From: Bacillus sp. FJAT-29790
Lineage (GTDB): Bacteria > Bacillota > Bacilli > Bacillales > Cytobacillaceae
DNA: 46,803 nt
Assembly (NCBI RefSeq): GCF_019039215.1
Contig: NZ_JAHNZZ010000003.1
Span: 119,824-166,626 of the forward strand
Direction of reading: 5' to 3'
The translations under genes were made by a program, and so were the position numbers. Shown in pieces: positions 17,430 to 25,939 of the stretch (position 1 is the stretch's first letter; each line of letters opens with the position of its first letter). A model generated the notes under the pieces. It had not been told where the DNA came from and did no database searches. It was given only the letters and a program-made list of their open reading frames with translations.

Positions 17430-17445
17430 TGTAACGTAAGCGCCA
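17430..17445 (-). promoter_or_regulatory. Candidate sigma-54 (-24/-12) promoter of rocD
   Basis: On the minus strand the sequence is TGGCGCTTACGTTACA, which differs from TGGCAC-N5-TTGCA at two positions (one in the -24 block, one in the -12 block). The predicted start point is about 25 bases upstream of the rocD ATG. RocR-dependent roc promoters of B. subtilis use sigma-54, which supports the call, but the -12 GC is changed to AC. Confidence 0.5.
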
Positions 17446-17500
17446 ATAATTTAAACCCCCGGAGATTTTTTGATATTTATTTAACTTGCAAGAAGTATGC

Positions 17501-17516
17501 CATTTTTCAAAAAATG
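17501..17516. promoter_or_regulatory. Possible activator-binding dyad upstream of rocD
   Basis: CATTTTT and AAAAATG form a perfect dyad with a two-base centre, about 60 bases upstream of the -24 element. That is a reasonable place for a RocR binding site, but it is low-complexity sequence and I cannot match it to a known RocR site. Confidence 0.25.
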
Positions 17517-17538
17517 AATAAATATAGTTTTTTAATTT

Positions 17539-18194
17539 GGATCTTTTCACAAACTTTGTTGCTTTTAAATACGATCAATCAATTTGAAAAGGTGAAAAGT
17601 TTCACCAATAGAGCTTCATGAGGACCGAAATCCACTCAAAAAAGGAAAAACGGGTCTCACGAAGGCGTTATGAGGGCCAAATTCTACTCGCAAAAGGAAA
17701 AATAGTCCTCATGAAGGCGTCATGAGGACCAAATTCTACTCGAAAACAGAAAAACGAGCCTCATAATGGCCTCATGAGGACCAAATTCTACTCAAAAACA
17801 GAAAAACGAGCCTCATGAAGGCGTTATGAGGACCAAATTCTACTCGAAAACAGAAAAACGAGCCTCATAAAGGCCTCATGAGGACCAAATTCTACTCAAA
17901 AACAGAAAAACGAGCCTCATAATGGCGTCACGAGGACCAAATTCTACTCAAAAACAGAAAAACGAGCCTCATAAAGGCGTTATGAGGACCAAATTCTACT
18001 CAAAAAGAGAAAAACGAGCCTCATAATGGCGTCATGAGGGCCAAATTCTACTCGAAAACAGAAAAACGAGCCTCATAAAGGCGTTATGAGGACCAAATTC
18101 TACTCAAAAAAGAGAAAAACGATCCTCATAATGGGGGGATGAGGATCGAAAAATCATTTGGTGCTATGAAGTAACAATCTATTAGAAATGAGCC
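17539..18194. mobile_element. MITE-like TIR element, copy C, carrying a tandem-repeat array
   Basis: The left end GGATCTTTTCACAAACTTTG and the right end (GTAACAATCTATTAGAAATG followed by AGCC) match the termini of this window's TIR family. The eight bases TTTAATTT occur immediately before (17531-17538) and immediately after (18195-18202), a perfect target duplication. Unlike the other copies its 656-bp interior is filled by a 52-bp tandem array. No coding frame is evident. It lies between rocD and rocR. Confidence 0.7.
17611..18155 (+). repeat. 52-bp tandem repeat array, about ten and a half units
   Basis: Units start at 17611, 17652, 17704, 17756, 17808, 17860, 17912, 17964, 18016, 18068 and 18121. 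Most are exactly 52 bp, the first (41 bp) and last (35 bp) are partial, and one is 53 bp. Each unit begins GAGCCTCAT, passes through ATGAGGACCAAATTCTACTC and ends in an A-rich tract. The start of each unit holds a hairpin: CCTCATAA/TTATGAGG in some, CCTCATGA/TCATGAGG in another. There are no unique spacers between units, so it is a minisatellite, not a CRISPR. Confidence 0.92.
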
Positions 18195-18320
18195 TTTAAT
18201 TTTTACACGCAAATAATATTTGCCTTTTAATCGTTTTATTTTTCAGAAGAGCAAAATTTAATTGCACCTCAGTATTCATCTGTATACACTTAAGGGAAGA
18301 ATCAAATAAGGAGCATGTGT

Positions 18321-19742
18321 ATGCACAAGAAAGAAATCGCTCAGCTTCAGTTGAAAAATGAGATTTTCCAGCAAATCCTTAAAGAAATCGATATTGGCGT
18401 CCATGTCATCGATCATGAAGGGAAAACCATCATCTATAATAAAAAAATGGCTGAAATCGAGGGAATGGAGTTTGAAGATGTTCTCGATAAAGACCTCTTA
18501 GACGTTTTTTCTTTTCACACGAATGAAGATAGTACACTTATTAAGGCCCTGGCAAAAGGGGACGAGATCAAAAATGCCAAACAAACCTATTTTAATAATA
18601 AGGGCCAGGAAATCACAACAATTAACAATACATTTCCGATTACGGAAGATGGCGTCCGCATTGGAGCGATGGAAATTGCCCGCGACGTGACAAAATTAGA
18701 AAAACTCATTCGCGAGAATATGAATAAAAAAGGGGATACCCGCTTTACATTCGACAGTATTATTGGGAGCAGCAGCCAGCTTAAGGATGTTATCGAAGCC
18801 AGCAAACGTGCAACCCGTACGAGCTCTTCAGTTCTGATCATCGGGGATACAGGCACAGGAAAAGAACTATTTGCCCAGAGTATTCATAATGGCAGCAGCC
18901 GCACGTCAAAACCATTCATCTCGCAAAATTGTGCTGCCATGCCTGATAGCTTAATCGAAGGATTGCTTTTCGGAACAAAAAAAGGGGCATTTACTGGTGC
19001 GATAGAGCGGCCGGGGCTTTTTGAACAGGCAGAAGGCGGCACATTGCTGCTCGATGAACTTAATTCGCTTAATCCCGCTCTCCAGGCGAAGCTTTTACGA
19101 GTATTGCAAGAAAAATCCGTCCGGCGAATTGGTGATACGAAGGATCGAAAGGTGGATGTCAGATTTATCGCGACGATAAATGAAGACCCTATCGATGCGA
19201 TTTCCGAGGGCAGACTCCGCAAGGATTTATATTACCGGCTAAGTGTCGTTTCTCTGTTCATTCCTCCGTTAAAAGAAAGAAAAAAAGATATTAAAGATCT
19301 TGTACAATATTTCATTGTGAAATATAACCAATTATTCGGGATGGGTGTTAAAGGAATGGATGAGGGTGTTCTCGATAAGTTTGAACAATATGAGTGGCCC
19401 GGAAATGTCCGTGAATTAGAGCATGTTGTTGAGGGAGCAATGAACTTAATTGATCATGAGGAGGTAATTGACTATTCCCATTTGCCGATTCATTTCCGAA
19501 ATAAGCCGCAATTCAAGTCGGAAGAAATTATATCGGACGGAATTGAGAATCACCTACATATTGTAAAAGGCTGCCAAATCAAACCTTTGGATCAATATAT
19601 TGAAGAAACAGAAGTATATTATTTACAAAAAATATTAAAACATCATCATCATAATATAACCAAAGCCGCAAAATCCCTTGGCATGAGCCGGCAAAACCTT
19701 CAATATCGTCTCAAGAAATATCAGATCAGCAGACAGAATTGA
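18321..19742 (+). CDS. rocR: Sigma-54-dependent activator, RocR-like
   Basis: A 473-residue activator. It has an N-terminal PAS sensor (about residues 15-125), then an AAA+ sigma-54 interaction domain with Walker A GDTGTGKE, the sigma-54 contact loop GAFTGA, LLLDELNSLNPALQAKLLRVLQ and WPGNVRELEHVVEGA, and a C-terminal Fis-type helix-turn-helix (KAAKSLGMSRQNLQYRLKKY). Size and layout match RocR, the arginine/ornithine-responsive activator of roc genes. Its closeness to rocD supports this. Start chosen at 18321, seven bases after AAGGAG; the ATG at 18315 abuts that site. Confidence 0.87.
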   Translation: MHKKEIAQLQLKNEIFQQILKEIDIGVHVIDHEGKTIIYNKKMAEIEGMEFEDVLDKDLLDVFSFHTNEDSTLIKALAKGDEIKNAKQTYFNNKGQEITTINNTFPITEDGVRIGAMEIARDVTKLEKLIRENMNKKGDTRFTFDSIIGSSSQLKDVIEASKRATRTSSSVLIIGDTGTGKELFAQSIHNGSSRTSKPFISQNCAAMPDSLIEGLLFGTKKGAFTGAIERPGLFEQAEGGTLLLDELNSLNPALQAKLLRVLQEKSVRRIGDTKDRKVDVRFIATINEDPIDAISEGRLRKDLYYRLSVVSLFIPPLKERKKDIKDLVQYFIVKYNQLFGMGVKGMDEGVLDKFEQYEWPGNVRELEHVVEGAMNLIDHEEVIDYSHLPIHFRNKPQFKSEEIISDGIENHLHIVKGCQIKPLDQYIEETEVYYLQKILKHHHHNITKAAKSLGMSRQNLQYRLKKYQISRQN

Positions 19743-19773
19743 TATAGTAATTATAAGTTTTATGAGAAGAACT

Positions 19774-19806
19774 TATCCCCCGCCTGCTCAATGGGGGATA
19801 TATTTG
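19774..19806. terminator. Hairpin between rocR and the convergent pxpC
   Basis: TATCCCCC (19774-19781) and GGGGGATA (19793-19800) pair perfectly, followed by TATTT. It could end rocR transcription. Downstream (19805-19870) the text repeats the phrase TTTCGCTGATATATT and diverged copies, also seen near 37700. Confidence 0.55.
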
Positions 19807-19918
19807 GATTTTCGCTGATATATTAAATTTCCGTTGATCATACTAAATTTTTCTATAATATAAGTTTCCACTAATCTTTTTCCCATATATTTTTACTAAT
19901 TTTATATTTATGCTTATC

Positions 19919-20896
19919 CTATCGTTTAATCATTTTGACCAGTGTTTCTAGCCTATTTCTTCTTTCTGCACGTGCTTGAATGGCCTGATCAATGGTCACT
20001 GCAATAAAGTGGCATTTCGAAGATGGTCTTGATTGAGCAATTCGATCTAAATCCTGGCTGATGACGGTGCCAATTGTGACAAAGCCTCCACCTGTCGTTG
20101 CATCATTTTGTAAAACAATTAGTTCTTCCTCGTTTGGAAACATAATCGAGCCAATGGGGTATGCGAAATCAACAACATTTGAAAAACTGTTTCCTGCACC
20201 GAATGGCGGGTGTTGCCCAGTTAATGACACCCTTGCACCTGTATATCGATAGGCAACTCGATTAGATTCGTGCGAAACCGTCCATTCCGAATTGAGGAAT
20301 GTTTTCAACCCGTGGTCACTCATTAAGTAACCAGATAACCCCATCGTGACGCGTATTTCCTGAAAATGATTAAAGGACGGGACAAATTCTAATGGAATTG
20401 ATTTTCCAATCTGTTTTGAAGCCCCTGGCAATGGTTCATTTATCTGAAGCTTATCGCCTGCAGCCAACTTTCTGCCATGGAAACCCCCAATCTGGCTTAG
20501 TTCATAAGTAGACTTGCTACCCAAGACATCCTGAACCTTGACTCCTCCAGAGATACACAGATAACTTTTTACCCCTTTCTGGCAAGCTTTTATCGTTAGA
20601 ATATCTCCCTCTTTTACCTGGCGTGATACCCAGAAAGGTAACGGTTTATTATTTAAGTATGCTTCCATTGGTGCACCTGTTAAGACAATAATTAAATTTC
20701 TATGAAACTCAAACGTTCCCCCTATTAAGGTCATCTCAAGCGCCGCAAATTCAACCGGGTTCCCTACAAGAAGATTTCCAATCATAAATGAATATTTATC
20801 AGCTGCTCCTGAGGGTGGCACGCCCAGATGATACTTTCCGAAACGTCCCATGTCCTGTACCGTTGTCCATAACCCAGGCTCCTTAATTTCAATCAT
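19919..20896 (-). CDS. pxpC: Biotin-dependent carboxyltransferase-fold protein, PxpC/KipA type (first pair)
   Basis: A 325-residue homologue of 5-oxoprolinase subunit C and of the allophanate hydrolase subunit 2 / urea-carboxylase domain. Marker segments are EPGLWTTVQDMGRFGKYHLG, VPPSGAADKYSF, QPPFGAGNSFS-like PPFGAGNSFSNVVDFAYPIG and NDATTGGGFVTIGTVI. With PxpB it forms the ATP-dependent amidohydrolase (lactamase) core. Its ATG directly follows the pxpB stop codon with no gap. It is the last gene of the long minus-strand run. It has a paralogue at 32808 in the same run, so the two pairs may act on different substrates. Confidence 0.88.
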   Translation of the reverse strand: MIEIKEPGLWTTVQDMGRFGKYHLGVPPSGAADKYSFMIGNLLVGNPVEFAALEMTLIGGTFEFHRNLIIVLTGAPMEAYLNNKPLPFWVSRQVKEGDILTIKACQKGVKSYLCISGGVKVQDVLGSKSTYELSQIGGFHGRKLAAGDKLQINEPLPGASKQIGKSIPLEFVPSFNHFQEIRVTMGLSGYLMSDHGLKTFLNSEWTVSHESNRVAYRYTGARVSLTGQHPPFGAGNSFSNVVDFAYPIGSIMFPNEEELIVLQNDATTGGGFVTIGTVISQDLDRIAQSRPSSKCHFIAVTIDQAIQARAERRNRLETLVKMIKR

Positions 20897-21781
20897 TTAA
20901 AAGTCCCCCATTAGCTCATGGATGTATTTTTTACCTTTTTCAACATATTCAAGTGGAGAAAGGTCAATATCTTTCGTTTTATAACGATACTTTCCAGCTC
21001 TTACGTCACTTGTAATCTCATTATATTGGGATTCATTAATAGGACGATATTTCCAAATATCTCCTGGCCTAGCCAAAAAAGAAGTCTCTTGTAGTTCTTC
21101 TAAATGATTTGTTCGCTCTACTACAGAGATGGCAGATCGGCCAATTAACTGATAGCTTCCTGGCCCATTGACAGGATAAATCACGTTGAATGCTCCGCCA
21201 ATCCCAATGCTTCTTTCGGGCGTATCTATTCGGGGACTATTGTATTTCGGTGCTTGAATAATTTCATCTGGCTGCAAGCCGAGCGGAAAATGCCAGGCCG
21301 TACCTGGGAGAAACCCGACCATCGTGATTAAATAGGGTGTCTCTGAATGAGATTGTATGAATGATTCTTTATCTATAAATCCATTTAATTTCATTACATA
21401 CTCGAAATTAGTTAAGTCAGGTTCGGGGTGTCTATTCTTAAAGCGGCGGGAATATTCTCTCGTCACAGGGTCATCATACCAAGCAGGAATTTCTACGATG
21501 CGAACGGATAAATTCAACTCTGCTGGATCGCTTTTCGTTAAATCAATTTTTTTTATATAATCGAGTAAATCTCTCGCTGCGATGATGTCCGGATTATAAC
21601 GAACTAAATAGGACGCATTAGATGAAACAATATCAGTAATACCTGGGATCTCCCTTTTTCTTAGTTCCTCTGTGACCGCAAGCGCTTTAAAATTACTTTC
21701 AACTCTCATATCACGGGAAATTTCTGCATATATGTATTCATCGCCGCCGAAATTAAATTTAGTTTCAGGTAAATTAAACAA
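20897..21781 (-). CDS. pxpB: 5-oxoprolinase subunit B-like protein, PxpB/KipI type (first pair)
   Basis: A 294-residue partner of PxpC with the ordered markers SNFKALAVTEELRKREIPG, VRYNPD, MVGFLPGTAWHFPLGL, APKYNSPRIDTPERSIGIGG and PVNGPGSYQLIGR. Starts at TTG after the strong site AAGGGGGTGA, 18 bases behind the sigma-54 activator gene. In B. subtilis KipI was first known as a KinA inhibitor, and PxpABC as 5-oxoprolinase; the metabolic role is the better fit here because of the carboxylase and Mo-hydroxylase neighbours. Confidence 0.88.
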   Translation of the reverse strand: MFNLPETKFNFGGDEYIYAEISRDMRVESNFKALAVTEELRKREIPGITDIVSSNASYLVRYNPDIIAARDLLDYIKKIDLTKSDPAELNLSVRIVEIPAWYDDPVTREYSRRFKNRHPEPDLTNFEYVMKLNGFIDKESFIQSHSETPYLITMVGFLPGTAWHFPLGLQPDEIIQAPKYNSPRIDTPERSIGIGGAFNVIYPVNGPGSYQLIGRSAISVVERTNHLEELQETSFLARPGDIWKYRPINESQYNEITSDVRAGKYRYKTKDIDLSPLEYVEKGKKYIHELMGDF

Positions 21782-21799
21782 TAGAAGTCACCCCCTTTA

Positions 21800-23848
21800 T
21801 TATTTCAGCTTTTTCATCCGCCTGCTGATTGTAGCTGGACTAACACCTAGTATTTTAGATAATTTATCGGCCGTTCGATAGGTTTGCATCCCTCGTTCAA
21901 TTAGTTGGGTTTCTAATTCTTCTACGGCTTCCTTAAGTGGCATCAGTTCTAAAACATACAGTTGTTTTTTCTTTCTTTGTACTTCTCCGTAAATAAATTT
22001 CAATGCATGCTCCCGTTGAATCCATTCATCTTCGGTCAATAAGATTAATCGCTCCACAATATTTTGGAGTTCCCTTACATTTCCCGGCCATGAATACGTC
22101 TCAAAAACTTCAATTGCTTCTGGGGTAAAACTTTTCTTGATTTCATACATTTGCTTAAATTGCTCCAAAAAATAAATAGACAAAGGAAGGATATCTTCTT
22201 TTCGCTCACGTAATGATGGAATTCGAAAAGGTATAACATATAATCGATAGAATAAATCCTCCCTAAATTCTCCTCGATTCACCATCTCTCGTAAATCTTT
22301 ATTCGTTGCCGTTATGATCCGAACATCGATAGAAATTGGATGAACTCCGCCAATTCTAGTCACTTCCCTTTCCTGCAGCACTCGCAATAGCTTCACCTGC
22401 ATATTTAAAGGAAGTTCGCCTATTTCATCGAGAAAAAGCGTTCCATTATGAGCAATCTCAAATAAGCCTGCTTTTCCACTTTTGTCCGCTCCCGTAAATG
22501 AACCTTTCTCATAACCAAACAATTCACTTTCAATGAGTGTTTCTGGAATAGCACCACAGTTAATTCGGACAAACTGCTGCTTACTTCGAGGACTGGCTGA
22601 ATGAATTTGATGAGCGAATACTTCTTTCCCAACACCAGATTCGCCTTCGAGTAATATGGTTGAATTAAATTGAGCAACTCGTTTTATCTCTGCTACTAAC
22701 CGCTCTATTTTTTTCGAACGGTAAACAAGCTGTTTTTCTTTATTGTTTATATCATCACGTTCTTGCAATGAATGGTTGAAACCTTCGTCAGAATGATTTG
22801 GAATGGAGGAATTTTCCTGGGTTATGTCCCTTGAAAGTACAACTACTTTTTCTAACTTCCCTTCGTGATAAACAGGGGTTGCGACAGACCAGACTCTCCT
22901 ATTCCCCATTGAATCCTGAATGGCCGTAACCTTTTTCTTCTGTTTCTGACATAATTCAAAAACATTAGGCTGAAAAATGTTTTTTTTCGTATATTCGCTT
23001 ATATGTTTACCAATAATTTGTTCGGGCCTATCCACTTTCCAAAAATGACTAAGGAACATACCCGCTACACGAATAATTTTACCATTTTCGTCAATGACCA
23101 GTATTTGCTCCTGGGAAGAGGCATATACCGCTTGTAAATCCGAGTTCAGATTACGAACAAAATCTAATTCTTGCACGGATTCTTCGAAATCTTCTCGTAA
23201 GAAAAAAATATGTATAAGGCCAGTTATTTTCCCATCAATTCTTAGGGGATAAAAATTTCCAATTATATGTTTAAAATTAAAGGAAGAGTTCACACTTACA
23301 AGTGTTTCCCCATTCATGACTCTATCAAGATTCTTATTGAAATTTAATAGTGTTTTAAAATTTCGAAACAGCAAAAACGAACTTGGGAAACCTAAAATAT
23401 TCTCTGCCGTTTCATTCATATATTCAATTTTGTAATCGATATTTGTTCGGATAATCCCTACTCCAGCTCCATGCAAAAGTAGATTTAAATCCTTCAATTT
23501 CAGTTCACTAATTTTATGCTGCGCCTGCTCAATTGTAGTGTAGCCGATGACTTCTCCATTATCATTTTTCCCGATAATAAGTGAAACGTTATGGAAAAAT
23601 TCCACATGCGAAGACTGTGGTACTTGTAAAATATCATTTTTATAACTAATCAGCTGCGTTAAATCTTCCTTCTGCGTAATTTGATTCATTAGAAGCTCTA
23701 TTGTACAATAGCCAATTAATGATCCCTTATCCTTCACAAATACAATATCTGTGTTATGATCTGCTAATTTTTGAACGACCGCTCCTACAGTGCTATGTAT
23801 ATCAACGAAGACAGAAATCGGTTTAAGAATATCTTGCCAAATAATCAA
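21800..23848 (-). CDS. CBS-PAS-PAS-AAA+ sigma-54-dependent activator
   Basis: A 682-residue activator. The N-terminal 120 residues look like a pair of CBS modules (VGAVVQKLADHNTDIVFVKD, then GEVIGYTTIEQA). Two PAS domains follow at about 125-235 and 245-355. The AAA+ domain has Walker A GESGVGKE, the loop GSFTGA, LFLDEIGELPLNMQVKLLRV and WPGNVRELQNIVERL. The C-terminus is a TyrR-like helix-turn-helix (TADKLSKILGVSPATISRRM). TTG start after AGGAGG. It is embedded in the Mo-hydroxylase/pxp gene run, whose first gene has a consensus -24/-12 promoter, so it is the likely activator of that run. Its signal is unknown; CBS modules suggest adenylate or similar nucleotides. Confidence 0.88.
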   Translation of the reverse strand: MIIWQDILKPISVFVDIHSTVGAVVQKLADHNTDIVFVKDKGSLIGYCTIELLMNQITQKEDLTQLISYKNDILQVPQSSHVEFFHNVSLIIGKNDNGEVIGYTTIEQAQHKISELKLKDLNLLLHGAGVGIIRTNIDYKIEYMNETAENILGFPSSFLLFRNFKTLLNFNKNLDRVMNGETLVSVNSSFNFKHIIGNFYPLRIDGKITGLIHIFFLREDFEESVQELDFVRNLNSDLQAVYASSQEQILVIDENGKIIRVAGMFLSHFWKVDRPEQIIGKHISEYTKKNIFQPNVFELCQKQKKKVTAIQDSMGNRRVWSVATPVYHEGKLEKVVVLSRDITQENSSIPNHSDEGFNHSLQERDDINNKEKQLVYRSKKIERLVAEIKRVAQFNSTILLEGESGVGKEVFAHQIHSASPRSKQQFVRINCGAIPETLIESELFGYEKGSFTGADKSGKAGLFEIAHNGTLFLDEIGELPLNMQVKLLRVLQEREVTRIGGVHPISIDVRIITATNKDLREMVNRGEFREDLFYRLYVIPFRIPSLRERKEDILPLSIYFLEQFKQMYEIKKSFTPEAIEVFETYSWPGNVRELQNIVERLILLTEDEWIQREHALKFIYGEVQRKKKQLYVLELMPLKEAVEELETQLIERGMQTYRTADKLSKILGVSPATISRRMKKLK

Positions 23849-23947
23849 GTTAGCCGATCCCTCCTATAAAAAAAACCTCATTTTTACTTATTATAATTTT
23901 TCTAACAATGAATAGGTATACAAAAATTTTAAAAAATAGAAATATTC

Positions 23948-24565
23948 CTATTTTTTAGTATATTGTTTCGCCTTTTCATATGCATCTGGGGTATCAATAT
24001 CAAACAAAATACCCTCGTCCTCCACTATAAGATGTATGCGATGTGCGATTTTATCCATTACTTTCCTTGCACCATGGTCACCCTGAAGTTGTGTAAATAG
24101 GTTTTTATCCATATGCCCAAAAAAGACCGGATGCCCCGGTGCCCCATGATACTTAGGTTGAATAATAAAACTCTCCTCGTATTCTAGTAACATTTCGTTA
24201 CCTAATTGAAAAATGGACTGAACGGTTCTTTCTGAAATAAAAGGCAGATCGCCAAGAAAAACCATTACGCCAGCGTGATGCTTTCTAATGTTTGAAATTC
24301 CCATTTTTAATGAAGAACTTTGACCCACTAAGTAATCCTTATTCACGATCCAGCGAAAGCGAGGATCATCAATTGTAATGGCTTTTTGTATATTGGATGC
24401 TTCATAGCCGATTACAGCAATTATTTCAGAAAATCCCCCCGCTATTACACTTCGAATTACATGTTCTAAAAGCGGTCGCCCATTTAATAAAAGCAATTGC
24501 TTTGATTTTCCCATCCTAGTAGATGTACCAGCAGCAAGAATGATTGAACATATTGATGAACTCAT
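23948..24565 (-). CDS. mocA: MobA/MocA-type nucleotidyltransferase, molybdenum cofactor cytidylyltransferase-like
   Basis: A 205-residue NTP transferase with LAAGTSTRMGKSKQLLLLNG at the N-terminus, FLGDLPFISERTV in the middle and PKYHGAPGHPVFFG. MocA adds CMP to molybdopterin for xanthine dehydrogenase-family enzymes, which fits the hydroxylase genes upstream. I start at the ATG at 24565 (GAGAGGG six bases upstream) rather than the ATG at 24580 that overlaps the xdhC stop. A weak AT-rich hairpin (23931-23956) overlaps its 3' end. Confidence 0.82.
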   Translation of the reverse strand: MSSSICSIILAAGTSTRMGKSKQLLLLNGRPLLEHVIRSVIAGGFSEIIAVIGYEASNIQKAITIDDPRFRWIVNKDYLVGQSSSLKMGISNIRKHHAGVMVFLGDLPFISERTVQSIFQLGNEMLLEYEESFIIQPKYHGAPGHPVFFGHMDKNLFTQLQGDHGARKVMDKIAHRIHLIVEDEGILFDIDTPDAYEKAKQYTKK

Positions 24566-24576
24566 TCTGTTCCCTC

Positions 24577-25398
24577 TCATACTGGCGTTTTTGAGTTCGC
24601 TGCATGATGAATAAATTCAGACCCTTGTAAGAATCCTCCCGTATGGCCACTTTTTTTCGCGATTACTTCCGCTAGAATGCTGATAGCTATTTCTTCGGAT
24701 GAAACTGCGCCAATGTCTAGACCAATCGGGCTGTACATTCTTTCCAGTTCTTTGACACTAAAGAAGATTCCTTCATCTTCAAGCGCTTTCAGCATACGGT
24801 CACGGCGAGAGCGCGGACCAAGAACACCGATATAGGGAGATGAGGAACGCAATACGAATTTTAATGTTTCCTTATCTTTCTCTATGTGGTGATTCATTAC
24901 AACGATATAGGTTCGGCGGCCAATCTTAATGTTCTCATGAAAGTCACTCGTATTCACAATAAGCCTGTTTGTTCCTGGAAACCGTTGCTCGCTATTATAA
25001 AATTCTCTTTGGTCAACAACTGTTGTTTTAAACCCTAGAGAAACCGCATATTTTGCCACCGGGATTGCATCATGACCTGCACCAAAAATCATCAATTCGG
25101 CTGGTGGAAAATACACATCAATGAAAACATTAATTTCTTTTCCATCTGGGAGTGTAAATGTACGTGTTTCAGACTTCGGGTTTGTTTCATTCAATTTTCT
25201 CCTCGCAATTTCCGTCACACGTAAATTGATTTCCTCATCGCCAAGATCACCGATCGAAACGTTTTCTCTAGAAATAAATAGACGCACTGGTTCATTTCCA
25301 GCCTGCGATTGATCTAGTTGCAGGATGGTCGCCATCACACTCTCCTGCTCTTCTTTGAAACTCCTTATCCATGCATCAAATGGTGATAGGTTACTCAT
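24577..25398 (-). CDS. xdhC: XdhC/CoxI-family maturation factor, Rossmann domain part
   Basis: A 273-residue protein with a middle-to-C-terminal Rossmann domain (MIFGAGHDAIPVAKYAVSLG, TVVDQREFYNSEQRF, VMNHHIEKDKETLKFVL, IGVLGPRSRRDRML, PIGLDIGAVSSEEIAISILA). XdhC proteins bind the molybdenum cofactor and insert its sulfurated form into xanthine dehydrogenase-type enzymes. It follows the short XdhC gene by 25 bases, so the two conserved XdhC regions are on separate polypeptides, a common arrangement in Firmicutes. Confidence 0.87.
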   Translation of the reverse strand: MSNLSPFDAWIRSFKEEQESVMATILQLDQSQAGNEPVRLFISRENVSIGDLGDEEINLRVTEIARRKLNETNPKSETRTFTLPDGKEINVFIDVYFPPAELMIFGAGHDAIPVAKYAVSLGFKTTVVDQREFYNSEQRFPGTNRLIVNTSDFHENIKIGRRTYIVVMNHHIEKDKETLKFVLRSSSPYIGVLGPRSRRDRMLKALEDEGIFFSVKELERMYSPIGLDIGAVSSEEIAISILAEVIAKKSGHTGGFLQGSEFIHHAANSKTPV

Positions 25399-25423
25399 TT
25401 TATCCCTCCATCTTTTTTCAGGT

Positions 25424-25756
25424 CTATCTAGTCACTGGTTCGACAGGTTCTATGTAAATTTTTACAGTACCAGGACAACCGAGTCCAAGTCCCCAGACAA
25501 GATCCTCATCAAGATCATACGTCTTTAAAATTGGCTGTCCGGATTCAATCACGGATTTTGCAATTTCAGCGACATCCCCCTCAAGGCAGCCTCCAGAAAT
25601 CATCCCAATAATGTTTTCTTCCTCATCAACAAGCATTTTCGACCCTTCTCGACGATAAGCGGAACCACCAACACTCACTACCGTAGCTAATGCAGATCTT
25701 CGACCTGATTTTCGTGTTCGATCCATCGCTTCAAAAATTAATTCATTATCAGTCAT
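25424..25756 (-). CDS. XdhC/CoxI-family maturation factor, N-terminal domain part
   Basis: A 110-residue protein that is essentially the XdhC_CoxI N-terminal domain: ALATVVSVGGSAYRREGSKM, the GMISGGCLEGDVAEIA motif and LGLGCPGTVKIYIEPV, where conserved cysteines of the family are seen. Probably partners with the downstream Rossmann-domain XdhC in cofactor insertion. AGGAGG is well placed before the ATG. A repeat copy lies between it and the hydroxylase FAD subunit gene. Confidence 0.87.
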   Translation of the reverse strand: MTDNELIFEAMDRTRKSGRRSALATVVSVGGSAYRREGSKMLVDEEENIIGMISGGCLEGDVAEIAKSVIESGQPILKTYDLDEDLVWGLGLGCPGTVKIYIEPVEPVTR

Positions 25757-25829
25757 ATCCTTTACCTCCTAAAATTCAAAAGAAATAAGAGGCCTTGCTA
25801 CTGAAAGAAGGGCCCCTATTCTTACTAAC

Positions 25830-25935
25830 CAAATTCACCTTGGCGTATTTGTGCCCAGATTTTTACCTTAGCTTGCTCGATAAATTCCTTTCAAAAATCT
25901 GAGGCATCAGCCAGAGGCTTAACCTTTATTCAGCA
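25830..25935 (+). repeat. 192-bp multi-hairpin repeat, copy 3 (half length)
   Basis: Covers only the left half of the family, from CAAATTCACCTTGGCG to CTTTATTCAGCA, five bases before the stop codon of the FAD subunit gene. The right half is missing. It sits inside the presumed operon. Confidence 0.8.
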
Positions 25936-25939
25936 TCCT

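Noticed and set aside
17611..18155. CRISPR array
   Set aside because: The 52-bp units follow each other directly with no unique spacers, and no cas genes are present; it is a minisatellite.
25830..25935. Operon break between the FAD subunit and XdhC genes
   Set aside because: The half repeat contains hairpins but no T-run terminator, so I cannot claim that transcription stops there.
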